NCBI GenBank assembly: GCA_017557475.1
Contig: JAFYYO010000027.1
Location: forward strand, 1-17,190
DNA: 17,190 bases
Direction of reading: 5' to 3'
DNA from: Bacteroidaceae bacterium
Lineage (GTDB): Bacteria > Bacteroidota > Bacteroidia > Bacteroidales > Bacteroidaceae
Part shown: positions 1-7,868 of the stretch, in pieces
Layout of the letters: every line of letters starts with the position of its first letter
Position numbering within the stretch: position 1 is the stretch's first letter
Notes under the pieces: model-generated
Seen by the model: only the letters and a program-made list of their open reading frames with translations
Database searches by the model: none
Told to the model about the DNA's origin: nothing
Translations under genes and position numbers: made by a program

Positions 1-10
1 AAGGGTGATA

Positions 11-94
11 AACTAGGCACGGCTAGTTGGCAAACTAGGCACGTCTAATTCGCAAACTAGACACGGCTAATCGGGCAACTAGGCGTGCCTAGTT
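11..94. repeat. Array A: four 18-nt quasi-palindromes, 22-nt period
   Basis: Units start at 11, 33, 55 and 77, an exact 22-nt period. The left arm AACTAG is identical in all four; right arms are CTAGTT, CTAATT, CTAATC and CTAGTT. Centres are GCACGG, GCACGT, ACACGG and GCGTGC. The last unit (77-94) is the best hairpin, with 8-nt arms AACTAGGC and GCCTAGTT around GT. Its centre matches the reverse complement of the first three, so it is inverted, and it is followed by TTTT. No further unit is recognisable in bases 1-10. Units 3 (in part) and 4 lie inside the coding end of the patatin gene. Function is unknown. Confidence 0.9.
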
Positions 95-935
95 TTACGA
101 AGGCCTGTATCTGGGGGAGCATTTCCTCTGCTTTCGCCCTTCCCATCGCATAGATGTGGCGCATCTTCTGCTCGTTCTGCTCGGTCCTTCCGATAGGAAG
201 CGCGTCCTGAGGATAAATGAGAAGAATCTGGCCCAGCCGTTCCTGCTCTTCGAGATAGGCCAATTCCTCGTTATACATAAGGTGGCGACGAGACATCGCC
301 TCGACAATTGCGGGATAGCGAGAAGCGAAGAGATGGAAGAGCGGCATCAGTTTTGTCTTCTTCTTATAAAATCCCTTGGGTTGCGTCAGGATGACCAGAT
401 TACGCTCGAAGCCCTGCTCTTGGAAGTATCGCAGAGGAATGGAATCGCTGATTCCACCGTCGAGAAGGAGCTTTCCATCTATGCTGACTGGCTTCGAGAC
501 AAGTGGCATAGAGGCCGACGCACGAATCCATTCGAGGCCTTCATCGTCCATAAAATCGAGGCGATGATACACAGGTTCGCCCGTCTCGACGTCCGTGCAG
601 ACCACATGAAACTCGGCAGGATCATTATTGTATGCTTCGAAGTCAAAGACATCGAGTTCCTTCGGAAGCGTATGATAACTGAACTCTGCGGCAACGAGGT
701 CACCCGTCCGAAGCAGGCTCCGCAGCCCCATGTATCGGGGATCGTCCTTGAATCGCACATTATAGCGAAGGACGCGCCCCACCTGATGCGACTTGTAGTT
801 GCACCCAAACGAGGCACCAGCCGAAACACCCACAATGCCGTCGAAACGGATGCCATGCTCCATCATCACATCCATCACGCCAGCCGAGAACAAACCACGC
901 ATTCCGCCGCCTTCTAAAACGAGTCCTGTCTTCAT
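57..935 (-). CDS. Patatin-like phospholipase / acyl hydrolase
   Basis: A 292-residue patatin-fold serine hydrolase predicted to cleave acyl esters of phospholipids or other lipids with a Ser-Asp dyad. Visible motifs are the oxyanion glycine loop GGGMRG (residues 9-14), the nucleophile elbow GVSAG with Ser38, and DGG with Asp159. No signal peptide is visible, so it is probably cytoplasmic, like the bacterial RssA/YjjU-type members. It starts at the ATG at 935, just downstream of a TAACTTTG box, and is divergent from the helicase. The last 11 residues (L282-V292) and the stop codon are encoded by repeat array A; the TAG stop lies in the CTAG arm of unit 3. That tail is therefore probably not ancestral. 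The substrate cannot be read from sequence. Confidence 0.9.
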   Translation of the reverse strand: MKTGLVLEGGGMRGLFSAGVMDVMMEHGIRFDGIVGVSAGASFGCNYKSHQVGRVLRYNVRFKDDPRYMGLRSLLRTGDLVAAEFSYHTLPKELDVFDFEAYNNDPAEFHVVCTDVETGEPVYHRLDFMDDEGLEWIRASASMPLVSKPVSIDGKLLLDGGISDSIPLRYFQEQGFERNLVILTQPKGFYKKKTKLMPLFHLFASRYPAIVEAMSRRHLMYNEELAYLEEQERLGQILLIYPQDALPIGRTEQNEQKMRHIYAMGRAKAEEMLPQIQAFVKLGTPSCPISRV

Positions 936-942
936 TGCTGGG

Positions 943-950
943 CAAAGTTA
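943..950 (-). promoter_or_regulatory. Putative -7 box for the patatin gene
   Basis: TAACTTTG on the - strand matches the Bacteroidetes TAnnTTTG -7 consensus and ends 7 nt before the ATG. A TTG occurs at 965-963, but its 12-nt spacing is too short for a normal -33 element, so only the -7 box is supported. Confidence 0.5.
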
Positions 951-964
951 CGAAAAAACTTTCA

Positions 965-991
965 ACTCTAAACTCTAAACTCTAAACTTTT
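965..991. repeat. Heptamer tandem repeat upstream of helicase promoter
   Basis: ACTCTAA is repeated three times at exact 7-nt spacing (965, 972, 979) and followed by a degenerate fourth copy at 986. It lies between the divergent patatin and helicase starts and abuts the TCGTACCTTTGCA segment. The array occupies the place where a -33 element would be expected for the + strand promoter. A different heptamer sits in the same position before pckA. Confidence 0.8.
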
Positions 992-994
992 TCG

Positions 995-1002
995 TACCTT
1001 TG
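995..1002 (+). promoter_or_regulatory. Putative -7 box for the DEAD-box helicase
   Basis: TACCTTTG matches TAnnTTTG and ends only 8 nt before the ATG at 1011. Transcription would be expected to begin within a few bases of the start codon, so the transcript may be nearly leaderless. Confidence 0.6.
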
Positions 1003-1010
1003 CAGCCAAT

Positions 1011-2947
1011 ATGAAGAATTTTAACGAACTGGGACTTATTGAGCCTCTTCTGCAAGCGATTGAGGAGCTAGGCTATGAACATCCGATGCCCGTGCAGGAA
1101 GAGGTGATTCCACACCTGCTTAATGAAGACTCCGACCTTGTGGCTTTGGCTCAAACCGGCACAGGAAAGACGGCCGCTTATGGTTTGCCGTTGCTGCAGA
1201 AGACCCTCTCTAACTCCCCCTTAAAGGGGGAGGACATAGGGAACACCCTCCCTTTAGGGAGGGACGGGGAGGGTCTGCCTCCATCCTCATCCTCAGCCCG
1301 ACACGCGAACTATGCCTTCAAATTGCCGACGACCTTGAGGGCTTCAGCAAATATCTGCCTGAAATGCGCATCCAAGCAGTATATGGAGGCGCAAACATCG
1401 AGCCGCAGATTCGTGCCATCAAGCACGGCGTCGATATCATCGTGGCCACTCCAGGTCGTCTCTTAGACCTGATGAATCGAGGCATTGCAGACCTTTCGAT
1501 GGTTCAATTCCTTGTACTCGACGAAGCCGACGAAATGCTTTCGATGGGCTTCCAGGAAGACCTCGACAGCATCCTTGAAGGCATTCCAAGCCAACACAGA
1601 ACGCTCCTCTTCAGTGCGACGATGAGCCAGGAGATAGAACGCATCGCGCAAAACTACCTGACGGAAGCAAAGCAGATACAGGTCGGGAGCAGGAACGAAG
1701 GCGCAGAGAACGTAAGCCACATATACTATATGGTACACGTGCGCGACAAGTATCACGCGCTTAAACGCATCGTGGATTACTACCCGCGCATCTACGCAAT
1801 CATCTTCTGCCGCACTCGACTCGAGACACAAGAAGTGGCAGACAACCTGATTCGCGACGGATACAATGCCGATGCGCTTCACGGCGACCTTTCCCAGCAG
1901 CAACGCGACCTCACGATGCAACGTTTCCGCCGACATCGCATCCAACTCCTTGTCGCAACAGATGTGGCGGCTCGGGGCCTCGACGTAGATGACCTGACGC
2001 ACGTCATCAATTACGGTATGCCAGATGATGTGGAGTATTATACGCATCGCTCAGGCCGCACGGGACGTGCCGGCAAGAAAGGCACCAGCATCTGCATCAT
2101 CGGCATGCGTGAAAAGAGTAAGATCAAGCAAGTTGAAAAGGAAATACAAAAGACCTTCGAACAAGGCACGTTGCCCGAACCTCGCGACATCTGCACCAAG
2201 CAACTCTATCATGTCATCGACGATATTGAAAGAGTCGAGGTCGATGAGGAAGATATCGCGCCCTTCATGAACGAAGTGCAGAAGCGCTGGGCATGGCTCG
2301 ACAAGGACGACCTCATCCGCCGTGTGCTCTCTCGCGAGTTCGGACGCTTCCTGCAATATTACGCAAATGCGCCTGAGATAGAAGATGTTACAGCTTCCTC
2401 CAATACAGGTGAAGGTAGCAGTCGTCGGCAAAGAAACAAGTCCCATCAAGCAGAAGAGGGCTATGTTCGCCTCTTCCTCAACGTGGGCAAGATAGACGGC
2501 ATGTATGCGAGAGAGATTATCGGCCTGATTAACAAGAACGTTCAAGGCGAGAAGGTTGCCGTAGGACGCATCGACCTGATGAAGAACTTCTCGTTCATCG
2601 AAGTCAAGAAGGATGACCTGAATCGTGTCATGAAAGGCTTGAAACATGGTGTGACGGTTAAGGGAAGAAGCGTGGTATGCGATATTCCTTCGGACGAGCC
2701 TCAGCAAAAAGAAAGTAAACCGACTCGCAAAGAAAGGCCAGAAATCAAGCCTCGTCAAGAGAAACGAGTCAGGCCTTCTCGCGAGGAACGCGGCTATACT
2801 GCACCTCGAGGCAAGAAATATAAGAAGGAAGACTGGATGAAGTTCCTCCACCCAGACAAGCCTGCCAAGAAGAACGAGCTGAAAGGCGAGGTTCCAGACT
2901 TCAGCGAAGAAGGCTGGGCAAGACGCAAACCCAAGAAAAAGAAATAG
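1011..2947 (+). pseudogene. DEAD-box RNA helicase (DeaD/CsdA-like), frame broken
   Basis: An ATP-dependent RNA helicase of the type that remodels structured RNA in ribosome assembly or cold response. The first frame (1011-1466) carries the Q motif region (PMPVQ) and Walker A AQTGTGKT (residues 47-54). It then enters a GC-rich inverted-repeat element and runs on out of frame to a stop at 1466. The rest is in the -1 frame from 1277: SPTREL (Ia), VATPGR (Ib), DEAD (II), SAT (III), IIFCRT (IV), ATDVAARGLD (V), HRSGRTGRAG (VI), a DbpA-like RNA-binding domain, and a Lys/Arg-rich tail ending at 2947. The first ATG of that frame, at 1364, lies after motif Ia, so a protein made from it would lack ATP binding. 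The downstream part has no other lesion, so the break is recent, bypassed by frameshifting, or a sequence error. It lies 22 nt upstream of the S46 peptidase. Confidence 0.85.
1201..1276. mobile_element. 76-nt GC-rich inverted-repeat element inside the helicase
   Basis: The segment is bounded by perfect 8-nt inverted ends, AGACCCTC (1201-1208) and GAGGGTCT (1269-1276). Inside are two hairpins: CTCCCCCTT/AAGGGGGAG around a single A (1214-1232), and CCCTCCCT/AGGGAGGG around TT (1246-1263). Composition differs sharply from the flanking codons. From general memory, similar CCCTCC-type elements occur between genes in Bacteroidetes genomes; I could not check this. The 8-10 residue linker normal between motifs I and Ia is not recognisable, so host sequence was probably replaced rather than merely split. 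No transposase or clear target duplication is seen. Confidence 0.65.
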
Positions 2948-2969
2948 ACGAAATAACAAGAAAAGCTAT

Positions 2970-5114
2970 ATGAAAAAGATAATCCTTTGCGCTGCTTTGT
3001 GCGCGCTCACTTCCCTTTCCCGTGCCGACGAAGGCATGTGGATGCTCAATCGTATCGACGAGAAGACAGCCGAGGCTATGCAAAACCTCGGTCTAGAGCT
3101 GACTCCCGACCAACTCTACAGCACCGAACATGCCAGCCTGAAAGACTGTGTTGTGGACTTCAGCGACTTCTGTTCGGGTGTCGTGGTTAGTAAAGACGGC
3201 TTGGTATTCACGAATCATCACTGCGGTTACGGTGCCATCCAAAGCCTCTCGACACCCGAAGATGATATCCTCACCAACGGCTTCGTGGCTCGTTCACGCA
3301 AGGAGGAACGCCCTGCAGAAGGGCTCTTCGTGAAGTTCCTCCTGAAGACCGAGGAATGCACAGGTCGCATCATGAGGGCTTTGAACAAGGTCTATGAGGA
3401 GCATCCCGATGAATCAACGGCAGACCTCGACAAGCAATACACCGACAGCATCATGGGTGCTGTGGAGAAAGAACTGCGAAAAGCCAATCCCGGACTTGAT
3501 TGCATGGTCAGGGCATACTATGAGAACAATGCCTTCTACGTAAGCTACTACAAGGTTTATCGCGACATCCGACTCGTCTTTACCGCAACTGAGACGATGG
3601 GCAAGTTCGGTGGCGACACCGACAACTGGATGTGGCCAAGGCAGACATGTGACTTCAGTGTGTTCCGTATCTATGCCGACAAGAACGGCGAGCCTGCCGA
3701 CTACAGCCCGAAGAACATACCGCTCCGCCTTAAGAACTATGCTCGTGTCTCCGTTGACGGCTACCAGAACGGCGACTTCTGCATGACTGTAGGCTATCCC
3801 GGAAGCACCAGTCGCTACCTCAGCTCCTGGGGTATCGACGAGCGAGTCAATGCCATCAACGTCAGTACGATACAGGTGCGCGGCAAGAAGCAGGAGGTGT
3901 GGAAGCGCTTCATGGATGCCGATCGAGCCGTCGGAATCAAGTACGCCAGCAAATGGGCCAGCAGTAGTAACTACTGGAAGAACAGCATCGGCATGAACAA
4001 AGCCATCGAGGACCTTGGTGTCATCAAGCAGAAACAGCAACTCGAGGGCAAGATACAAAATTGGTACAGCAGCCGACCGAACCTTACTAGCCGCTTCGAC
4101 GAGATGTTCGGAAAGCTCGAGGAAGCCTACGGGAAGCGTCGCGACGACGTCTATGCCTCAGGTTTCTTCCGCGAGACCTTCATGAGAGGCATCGAGCTTT
4201 ATCGCGTTGCTCACATGATCAACTCGATGCCGCAGGACGCTGACAGCACTGAGGCCGCTCAGGTGCGCAGTCGCATGGAGTCCTTCTTCAAGGACTATGA
4301 CGCCAAGCTCGACGAAGCAACGATGGCTGCACTGCTGAAGAACTATCGCGAACAGGTAAAGGAAAGTCGCTACTGGCCTGATTGTTACGCCACCATCGAC
4401 AGCCTTTACGATGGCGACGAGGCAGCTTATGCCCACGACGTCTTTGCCAAAACCATCTGCACAGACGTGTCTGCAGTAGATAAAGTACTTGCTGACAGCA
4501 GCCTTCGCGACACAGACCTTGGACTGCTCTATGCTCAAGGAATTCCGACTATGATGCAGGTAATCAGCGGAAAGAACCGAGATGCTTCGAAAACTATCGA
4601 CTTCAACGAACACCTGCTGACACAGGCTCTCCTCGAGATGGACCAGGAGACACCGCACTACAGCGACGCCAACTTCACCATGCGATTGTCTTACGGCATC
4701 ATCCAAGACTACACTGCTGGCGGCCAGCACTATCAGTACTACACCAACGCACAAAGCCTGCTCGACAAAGCAGCCAAGCAGGACGAGATAGAGGACTACA
4801 AGTTGGAGGACGACATCATTGCCCTGATGAATAAAGGCGACTGGGGACGATATGCCGACAAGACAACCGGCGACATGCATCTCTGCTTTCTCTCCAACAA
4901 CGACATCACAGGCGGCAACTCCGGTTCACCCATGTTCAACGGCAAGGGAGAACTGCTTGGTCTGGCTTTCGACGGCAACTGGGAGGCAATGTCGGGCGAC
5001 ATATCCTTCGACGACAACCTGCAGCGTTGCATCGGGGTCGATGTCCGCTACGTCCTCTACGTCATCGACAAATGGGGCAAAGCCAAGAATCTAATTAAGG
5101 AACTGCTGCCTTGA
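2970..5114 (+). CDS. S46 dipeptidyl-peptidase, DPP7-like
   Basis: A 714-residue secreted serine exopeptidase that removes dipeptides from the N-terminus of peptides, feeding the peptide-based metabolism common in this group. The signal peptide covers about residues 1-19 (Lys-Lys, hydrophobic core, SRA), with the mature protein beginning DEGMWM as S46 enzymes do; a periplasmic location is expected. The catalytic His is in TNHHCGYG (probably H84), the Asp in the TDNWMWPRQTCDFS segment (probably D228), and the Ser is S651 in GGNSGSP. The residue 18 positions after the serine is Gly669. In DPP11 this position is Arg and confers Asp/Glu preference, while Gly is typical of DPP7 with broader hydrophobic preference, so I infer DPP7-like specificity. 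Length is normal for the family. It is 22 nt after the helicase stop and probably shares its transcript; array B follows. Confidence 0.95.
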   Translation: MKKIILCAALCALTSLSRADEGMWMLNRIDEKTAEAMQNLGLELTPDQLYSTEHASLKDCVVDFSDFCSGVVVSKDGLVFTNHHCGYGAIQSLSTPEDDILTNGFVARSRKEERPAEGLFVKFLLKTEECTGRIMRALNKVYEEHPDESTADLDKQYTDSIMGAVEKELRKANPGLDCMVRAYYENNAFYVSYYKVYRDIRLVFTATETMGKFGGDTDNWMWPRQTCDFSVFRIYADKNGEPADYSPKNIPLRLKNYARVSVDGYQNGDFCMTVGYPGSTSRYLSSWGIDERVNAINVSTIQVRGKKQEVWKRFMDADRAVGIKYASKWASSSNYWKNSIGMNKAIEDLGVIKQKQQLEGKIQNWYSSRPNLTSRFDEMFGKLEEAYGKRRDDVYASGFFRETFMRGIELYRVAHMINSMPQDADSTEAAQVRSRMESFFKDYDAKLDEATMAALLKNYREQVKESRYWPDCYATIDSLYDGDEAAYAHDVFAKTICTDVSAVDKVLADSSLRDTDLGLLYAQGIPTMMQVISGKNRDASKTIDFNEHLLTQALLEMDQETPHYSDANFTMRLSYGIIQDYTAGGQHYQYYTNAQSLLDKAAKQDEIEDYKLEDDIIALMNKGDWGRYADKTTGDMHLCFLSNNDITGGNSGSPMFNGKGELLGLAFDGNWEAMSGDISFDDNLQRCIGVDVRYVLYVIDKWGKAKNLIKELLP

Positions 5115-5143
5115 TTCATTCACTTCACTAGCTTAATTCTTAA

Positions 5144-5221
5144 ATCGCAGGTTGCGTTCTTAAAAACGCAGCTTGCGTTTATACAAATGCAGCTTGCGTT
5201 CTTACAATCGCAAGCTGCATT
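5144..5221. repeat. Array B: four 15-nt quasi-palindromes, 21-nt period
   Basis: Units start at 5144, 5165, 5186 and 5207, an exact 21-nt period. The clearest copy is AACGCAGCTTGCGTT (5165-5179), arms AACGCA/TGCGTT around GCT. Linkers are CTTAAA, TATACA and CTTACA. The last unit, ATCGCAAGCTGCATT, has the inverted centre and runs into TTTTAATT. The array fills the convergent gap between the S46 peptidase and upp. It belongs to the same sequence family as array D, 6.4 kb away. Confidence 0.92.
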
Positions 5222-5254
5222 TTAATTATCAGATGTGGTTCGGAAGATTTTTAA

Positions 5255-5917
5255 TTACAGCTTTCCGCCGTATGCCAAGTCGCCTGCATCGCCAAGTCCT
5301 GGCACGATGTAGCTATGTTCATTGAGGACGGGGTCGATTGCGGCACACCAAAGCTCTGCTTCCTCAAGGTCGCCAAAGCGCTTCAGGATGTGGTCGACGC
5401 CTTCCTGGGCAGCAATGACGCTCGCCATAATGATGCGACGAGGCTTGCCATTCTTGAGGAAAGCATCTACCGCAAGTTCCAGGCTGTAGCCCTTCGCCAG
5501 CATGGGATCGACGATAATCAGCGTCTTTCCGGTCAGGTCGGGCGATGCCATGTACTCGACATGCACACCTACCTCGCGACATTCCTTATCTTTATAATAA
5601 CGATAGGCACTCACGAAGGCATTCTCCGCCTTGTCGAAGACGTTGAGGAAGCCCTGGTGCTGCGGCAGACCGGCACGGAAGATGGTGGCAAGCACGATTT
5701 CATCCGACAGACATTGGCACTTGCAGGGAGCCAACGGGGTCTGCACAGTTGTCTCCTTATAACTGAGACTCCGACTAATCTCGTAGGCCTGAAGCTCTCC
5801 TATTCGTTCCAGGTTACGGCGGAAACGCATCCTGTCCTGCTGAATCTGGGCATCTCGAAGCTCACTCAAATACTGGTTGATGACGCTAGGCGTCTCGCTC
5901 ATATTTACTACTTTCAT
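5255..5917 (-). CDS. upp: Uracil phosphoribosyltransferase
   Basis: Salvages uracil with PRPP to UMP in the cytoplasm. The chosen start (MKVVNMSETPSV, ATG at 5917) gives 220 residues, the usual length. The frame stays open to 6001, but that extension would cover the promoter. Family signatures are TIFRAGLPQHQGFLN, NAFVSAYRYYKD, IIVDPML, and the C-terminal uracil-binding IVPGLGDAGD. An oddity is the PRPP-binding loop, which reads DPMLAKGYS where the family normally has DPMLATGGS, so Thr has become Lys and Gly has become Tyr. It is divergent from pckA and convergent with the S46 peptidase across array B. A second in-frame ATG lies at 5902. The product call is secure. Confidence 0.95.
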   Translation of the reverse strand: MKVVNMSETPSVINQYLSELRDAQIQQDRMRFRRNLERIGELQAYEISRSLSYKETTVQTPLAPCKCQCLSDEIVLATIFRAGLPQHQGFLNVFDKAENAFVSAYRYYKDKECREVGVHVEYMASPDLTGKTLIIVDPMLAKGYSLELAVDAFLKNGKPRRIIMASVIAAQEGVDHILKRFGDLEEAELWCAAIDPVLNEHSYIVPGLGDAGDLAYGGKL

Positions 5918-5945
5918 AGCTACTTTTTGTTTAAGTTCCTGCCTG

Positions 5946-5976
5946 CAAAGATACAAAATCACATCATAATTGCCAA
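5946..5976 (-). promoter_or_regulatory. Promoter of upp
   Basis: On the - strand, TTG (5976-5974), a 20-nt spacer and TATCTTTG (5953-5946) match the Bacteroidetes -33/-7 arrangement. This is the best complete promoter in the window. It supports the upp start at 5917 with a leader of roughly 20 nt, and rules out the longer open frame starting at 6001. Confidence 0.65.
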
Positions 5977-6017
5977 GTTTGCTTTGCAAAAAAGCAAGCA
6001 AAGGGAATAAATCTGTA

Positions 6018-6045
6018 CTATGAGCTATGAACTATGAACTAAAAA
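6018..6045. repeat. Heptamer tandem repeat upstream of pckA promoter
   Basis: CTATGAG, CTATGAA, CTATGAA and CTAAAAA follow each other at exact 7-nt spacing (6018, 6025, 6032, 6039), then TCG and TACCTTTG. The position relative to the -7 box is nearly that of the ACTCTAA repeats before the helicase, although the heptamer differs. No TTG is present at the -33 distance. Confidence 0.8.
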
Positions 6046-6048
6046 TCG

Positions 6049-6056
6049 TACCTTTG
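6049..6056 (+). promoter_or_regulatory. Putative -7 box for pckA
   Basis: TACCTTTG matches TAnnTTTG. The surrounding 13 nt, TCGTACCTTTGCA, are identical to the helicase promoter. The expected start of transcription near 6063 leaves an AC-rich leader of about 45 nt before the ATG at 6109. Confidence 0.6.
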
Positions 6057-6108
6057 CACCCGTTTAAGAGATAACAAAGTATAATTAACACAATAATCAA
6101 CAACACAC

Positions 6109-7722
6109 ATGGCAACATTAAATTTGGAACAGTACGGCATCACAGGCAGTACCGTGATTGCCCACAATCCTTCCTACGAGTTCCTCTTCGAGGAGGAGAC
6201 AAAGCCCGAACTGACAGGTTACGACAAGGGTCAGGTGACAGAACTTGGCGCAGTTAACGTGATGACAGGTGTCTTCACAGGTCGCTCTCCTAAGGACAAG
6301 TACATTGTCGACAACGATGAGAGCCACAACAACGTTTGGTGGACATCCGAGGAGTACAAGAACGACAACCATCCCATGAGCGAAGAGATCTGGGCAAAGG
6401 TGAAGGACATCGCCATCAAGGAACTCAGCGGCAAGAAGCTCTACGTAGTTGATGCATTCTGCGGCGCTAACGAAGCTACCCGCCTGGCTGTTCGCTTCAT
6501 CGTAGAAGTCGCTTGGCAGGCTCACTTCATCAAGAACATGTTCATCCAGCCTACAGCAGAGGAGCTGGAGAAGTTCGTGCCCAACTTCGTCATCTTCAAC
6601 GCCAGCAAGGCTAAGGTGGAGAACTACAAGGAGCTCGGACTCAACTCTGATACATGTGTTGCCTTTAATACAAAGGCTCGCCAGCAAGTCATCATCAACA
6701 CTTGGTACGGCGGTGAGATGAAGAAGGGCATGTTCTCGATGCAGAACTACTACTTGCCTCTGCAGGGCATCGCCTCTATGCACTGCTCCGCCAACACCGA
6801 TATGGAAGGTAAGAACACCGCCATCTTCTTCGGCCTCAGCGGCACAGGTAAGACCACACTCTCTACCGACCCGAAGCGTCTGCTGATTGGCGACGACGAG
6901 CACGGCTGGGATGATGAAGGCGTATTCAACCTCGAAGGTGGTTGCTATGCTAAGGTCATCAACCTCTCTAAGGAGAATGAGCCCGACATCTACAATGCCA
7001 TCAAGCGCAACGCTCTCCTCGAGAACGTGACAGTAGATGCAAATGGTAAGATCGACTTCGCAGACAAGAGCGTCACCGAGAACACCCGCGTAAGCTATCC
7101 TATCGACCATATCGAGAAGATTGCACAGAAGGTGAACGGCAAGAGCGCAGGTCCTGACGCTAAGAACGTCATCTTCCTCAGTGCCGATGCATTCGGCGTA
7201 CTGCCTCCCGTCAGCATCCTCACTCCCGAGCAGACGAAGTACTACTTCCTCTCTGGCTTCACCGCAAAGCTCGCTGGTACAGAGCGTGGCATCACAGAGC
7301 CCACTCCTACCTTCAGCGCTTGCTTCGGTCAGGCATTCCTCGAGCTGCATCCCACAAAGTATGCAGAGGAGCTCGTGAAGAAGATGGAGAAGAGCGGCGC
7401 AAAGGCTTACCTGGTGAACACAGGTTGGAACGGCACAGGCAAGCGCATCTCAATTCCTGACACACGCGGTATCATCGACGCCATCCTCGACGGCAGCATC
7501 CTGAAGGCTCCCACCAAGAAGATTCCTTACTTCGACTTCGAGGTGCCCACAGCTCTGCCCAACGTCAACCCTGCTATCCTCGATCCTCGCGACACATACG
7601 CTGACGCAAGCATCTGGGAAGAGAAGGCTAAAGACCTGGCAGGCCGCTTCATCAAGAACTTCGGCAAGTACACAACAAACGAAGCCGGCAAGGCTCTCGT
7701 CGCTGCAGGTCCGAAGCTCTAA
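6109..7722 (+). CDS. pckA: Phosphoenolpyruvate carboxykinase (ATP)
   Basis: Interconverts oxaloacetate plus ATP and PEP plus CO2 plus ADP. In fermentative Bacteroidales it usually runs in the carboxylating direction, toward succinate. The protein has 537 residues, the normal length. Visible motifs are [12 protein letters not shown] (substrate-binding Arg), GEMKKGMF and SMHCSAN (Lys/His metal ligands), the kinase loop GLSGTGKTT (residues 242-250, K248), the metal-binding IGDDEHGW, and [10 protein letters not shown] in the C-terminal nucleotide site. The start at 6109 begins [13 protein letters not shown]. The final AAGPKL and TAA lie inside a segment that is repeated downstream in the 3' flank as 66-nt units. 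Codon usage looks more biased than in neighbouring genes (AAG, CTC and TTC dominate), consistent with high expression. Confidence 0.98.
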   Translation: MATLNLEQYGITGSTVIAHNPSYEFLFEEETKPELTGYDKGQVTELGAVNVMTGVFTGRSPKDKYIVDNDESHNNVWWTSEEYKNDNHPMSEEIWAKVKDIAIKELSGKKLYVVDAFCGANEATRLAVRFIVEVAWQAHFIKNMFIQPTAEELEKFVPNFVIFNASKAKVENYKELGLNSDTCVAFNTKARQQVIINTWYGGEMKKGMFSMQNYYLPLQGIASMHCSANTDMEGKNTAIFFGLSGTGKTTLSTDPKRLLIGDDEHGWDDEGVFNLEGGCYAKVINLSKENEPDIYNAIKRNALLENVTVDANGKIDFADKSVTENTRVSYPIDHIEKIAQKVNGKSAGPDAKNVIFLSADAFGVLPPVSILTPEQTKYYFLSGFTAKLAGTERGITEPTPTFSACFGQAFLELHPTKYAEELVKKMEKSGAKAYLVNTGWNGTGKRISIPDTRGIIDAILDGSILKAPTKKIPYFDFEVPTALPNVNPAILDPRDTYADASIWEEKAKDLAGRFIKNFGKYTTNEAGKALVAAGPKL

Positions 7723-7854
7723 AGGAGAGAGGACCGAAAGCAACTTGCTTTTGGGACGCGACCAAAGGCTGCAGGTCCGAAGCTCTAAAGGAGAGAGGAC
7801 CGAAAGCAACGATCTTTTGGGACGCGACCAAAGGCTGCAGGTCCGAAGCTCTAA
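7702..7854. repeat. 66-nt tandem repeat derived from the pckA 3' end, 2.3 copies
   Basis: Copies start at 7702, 7768 and 7834, exactly 66 nt apart; the third stops after about 21 nt. Each begins with the last six codons and stop of pckA (GCTGCAGGTCCG... to TAA) and continues with 3' flank. Copy 1 contains AAAGCAACTTGCTTT (7737-7751), a quasi-palindrome with arms AAAGCA/TGCTTT that shares GCAACTTGC with a unit of array D. In copy 2 this site is degraded. Only the first stop is used. Confidence 0.9.
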
Positions 7855-7868
7855 GGCTAGTTGGAAAA

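Noticed and set aside
11..94. CRISPR array
   Set aside because: The units are 14-18 nt with 4-8-nt linkers that are themselves similar; there are no unique spacers and no cas genes. The same holds for arrays B, C and D.
156..917. 253-codon open frame on the + strand opposite the patatin
   Set aside because: Shadow of the patatin, which has clear GGGxRG, GxSxG and DGG motifs.
1364..1366. Internal ATG as an independent start for a shorter helicase
   Set aside because: The product would lack the Q motif, Walker A and motif Ia, so it could not bind ATP; no promoter or ribosome site is seen.
2051..2959. 302-codon open frame on the - strand opposite the helicase
   Set aside because: Antisense to conserved helicase motifs V-VI and the basic tail; no recognisable protein features.
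5918..6001. Longer upp start at 6001
   Set aside because: The extension has no family counterpart and contains the TTG-N20-TATCTTTG promoter.
6118..7350. 410-codon open frame on the - strand opposite pckA
   Set aside because: It is a shadow of strongly biased pckA codons; its composition (Val/Leu/Cys-rich with no domain) matches no protein and pckA is certain.
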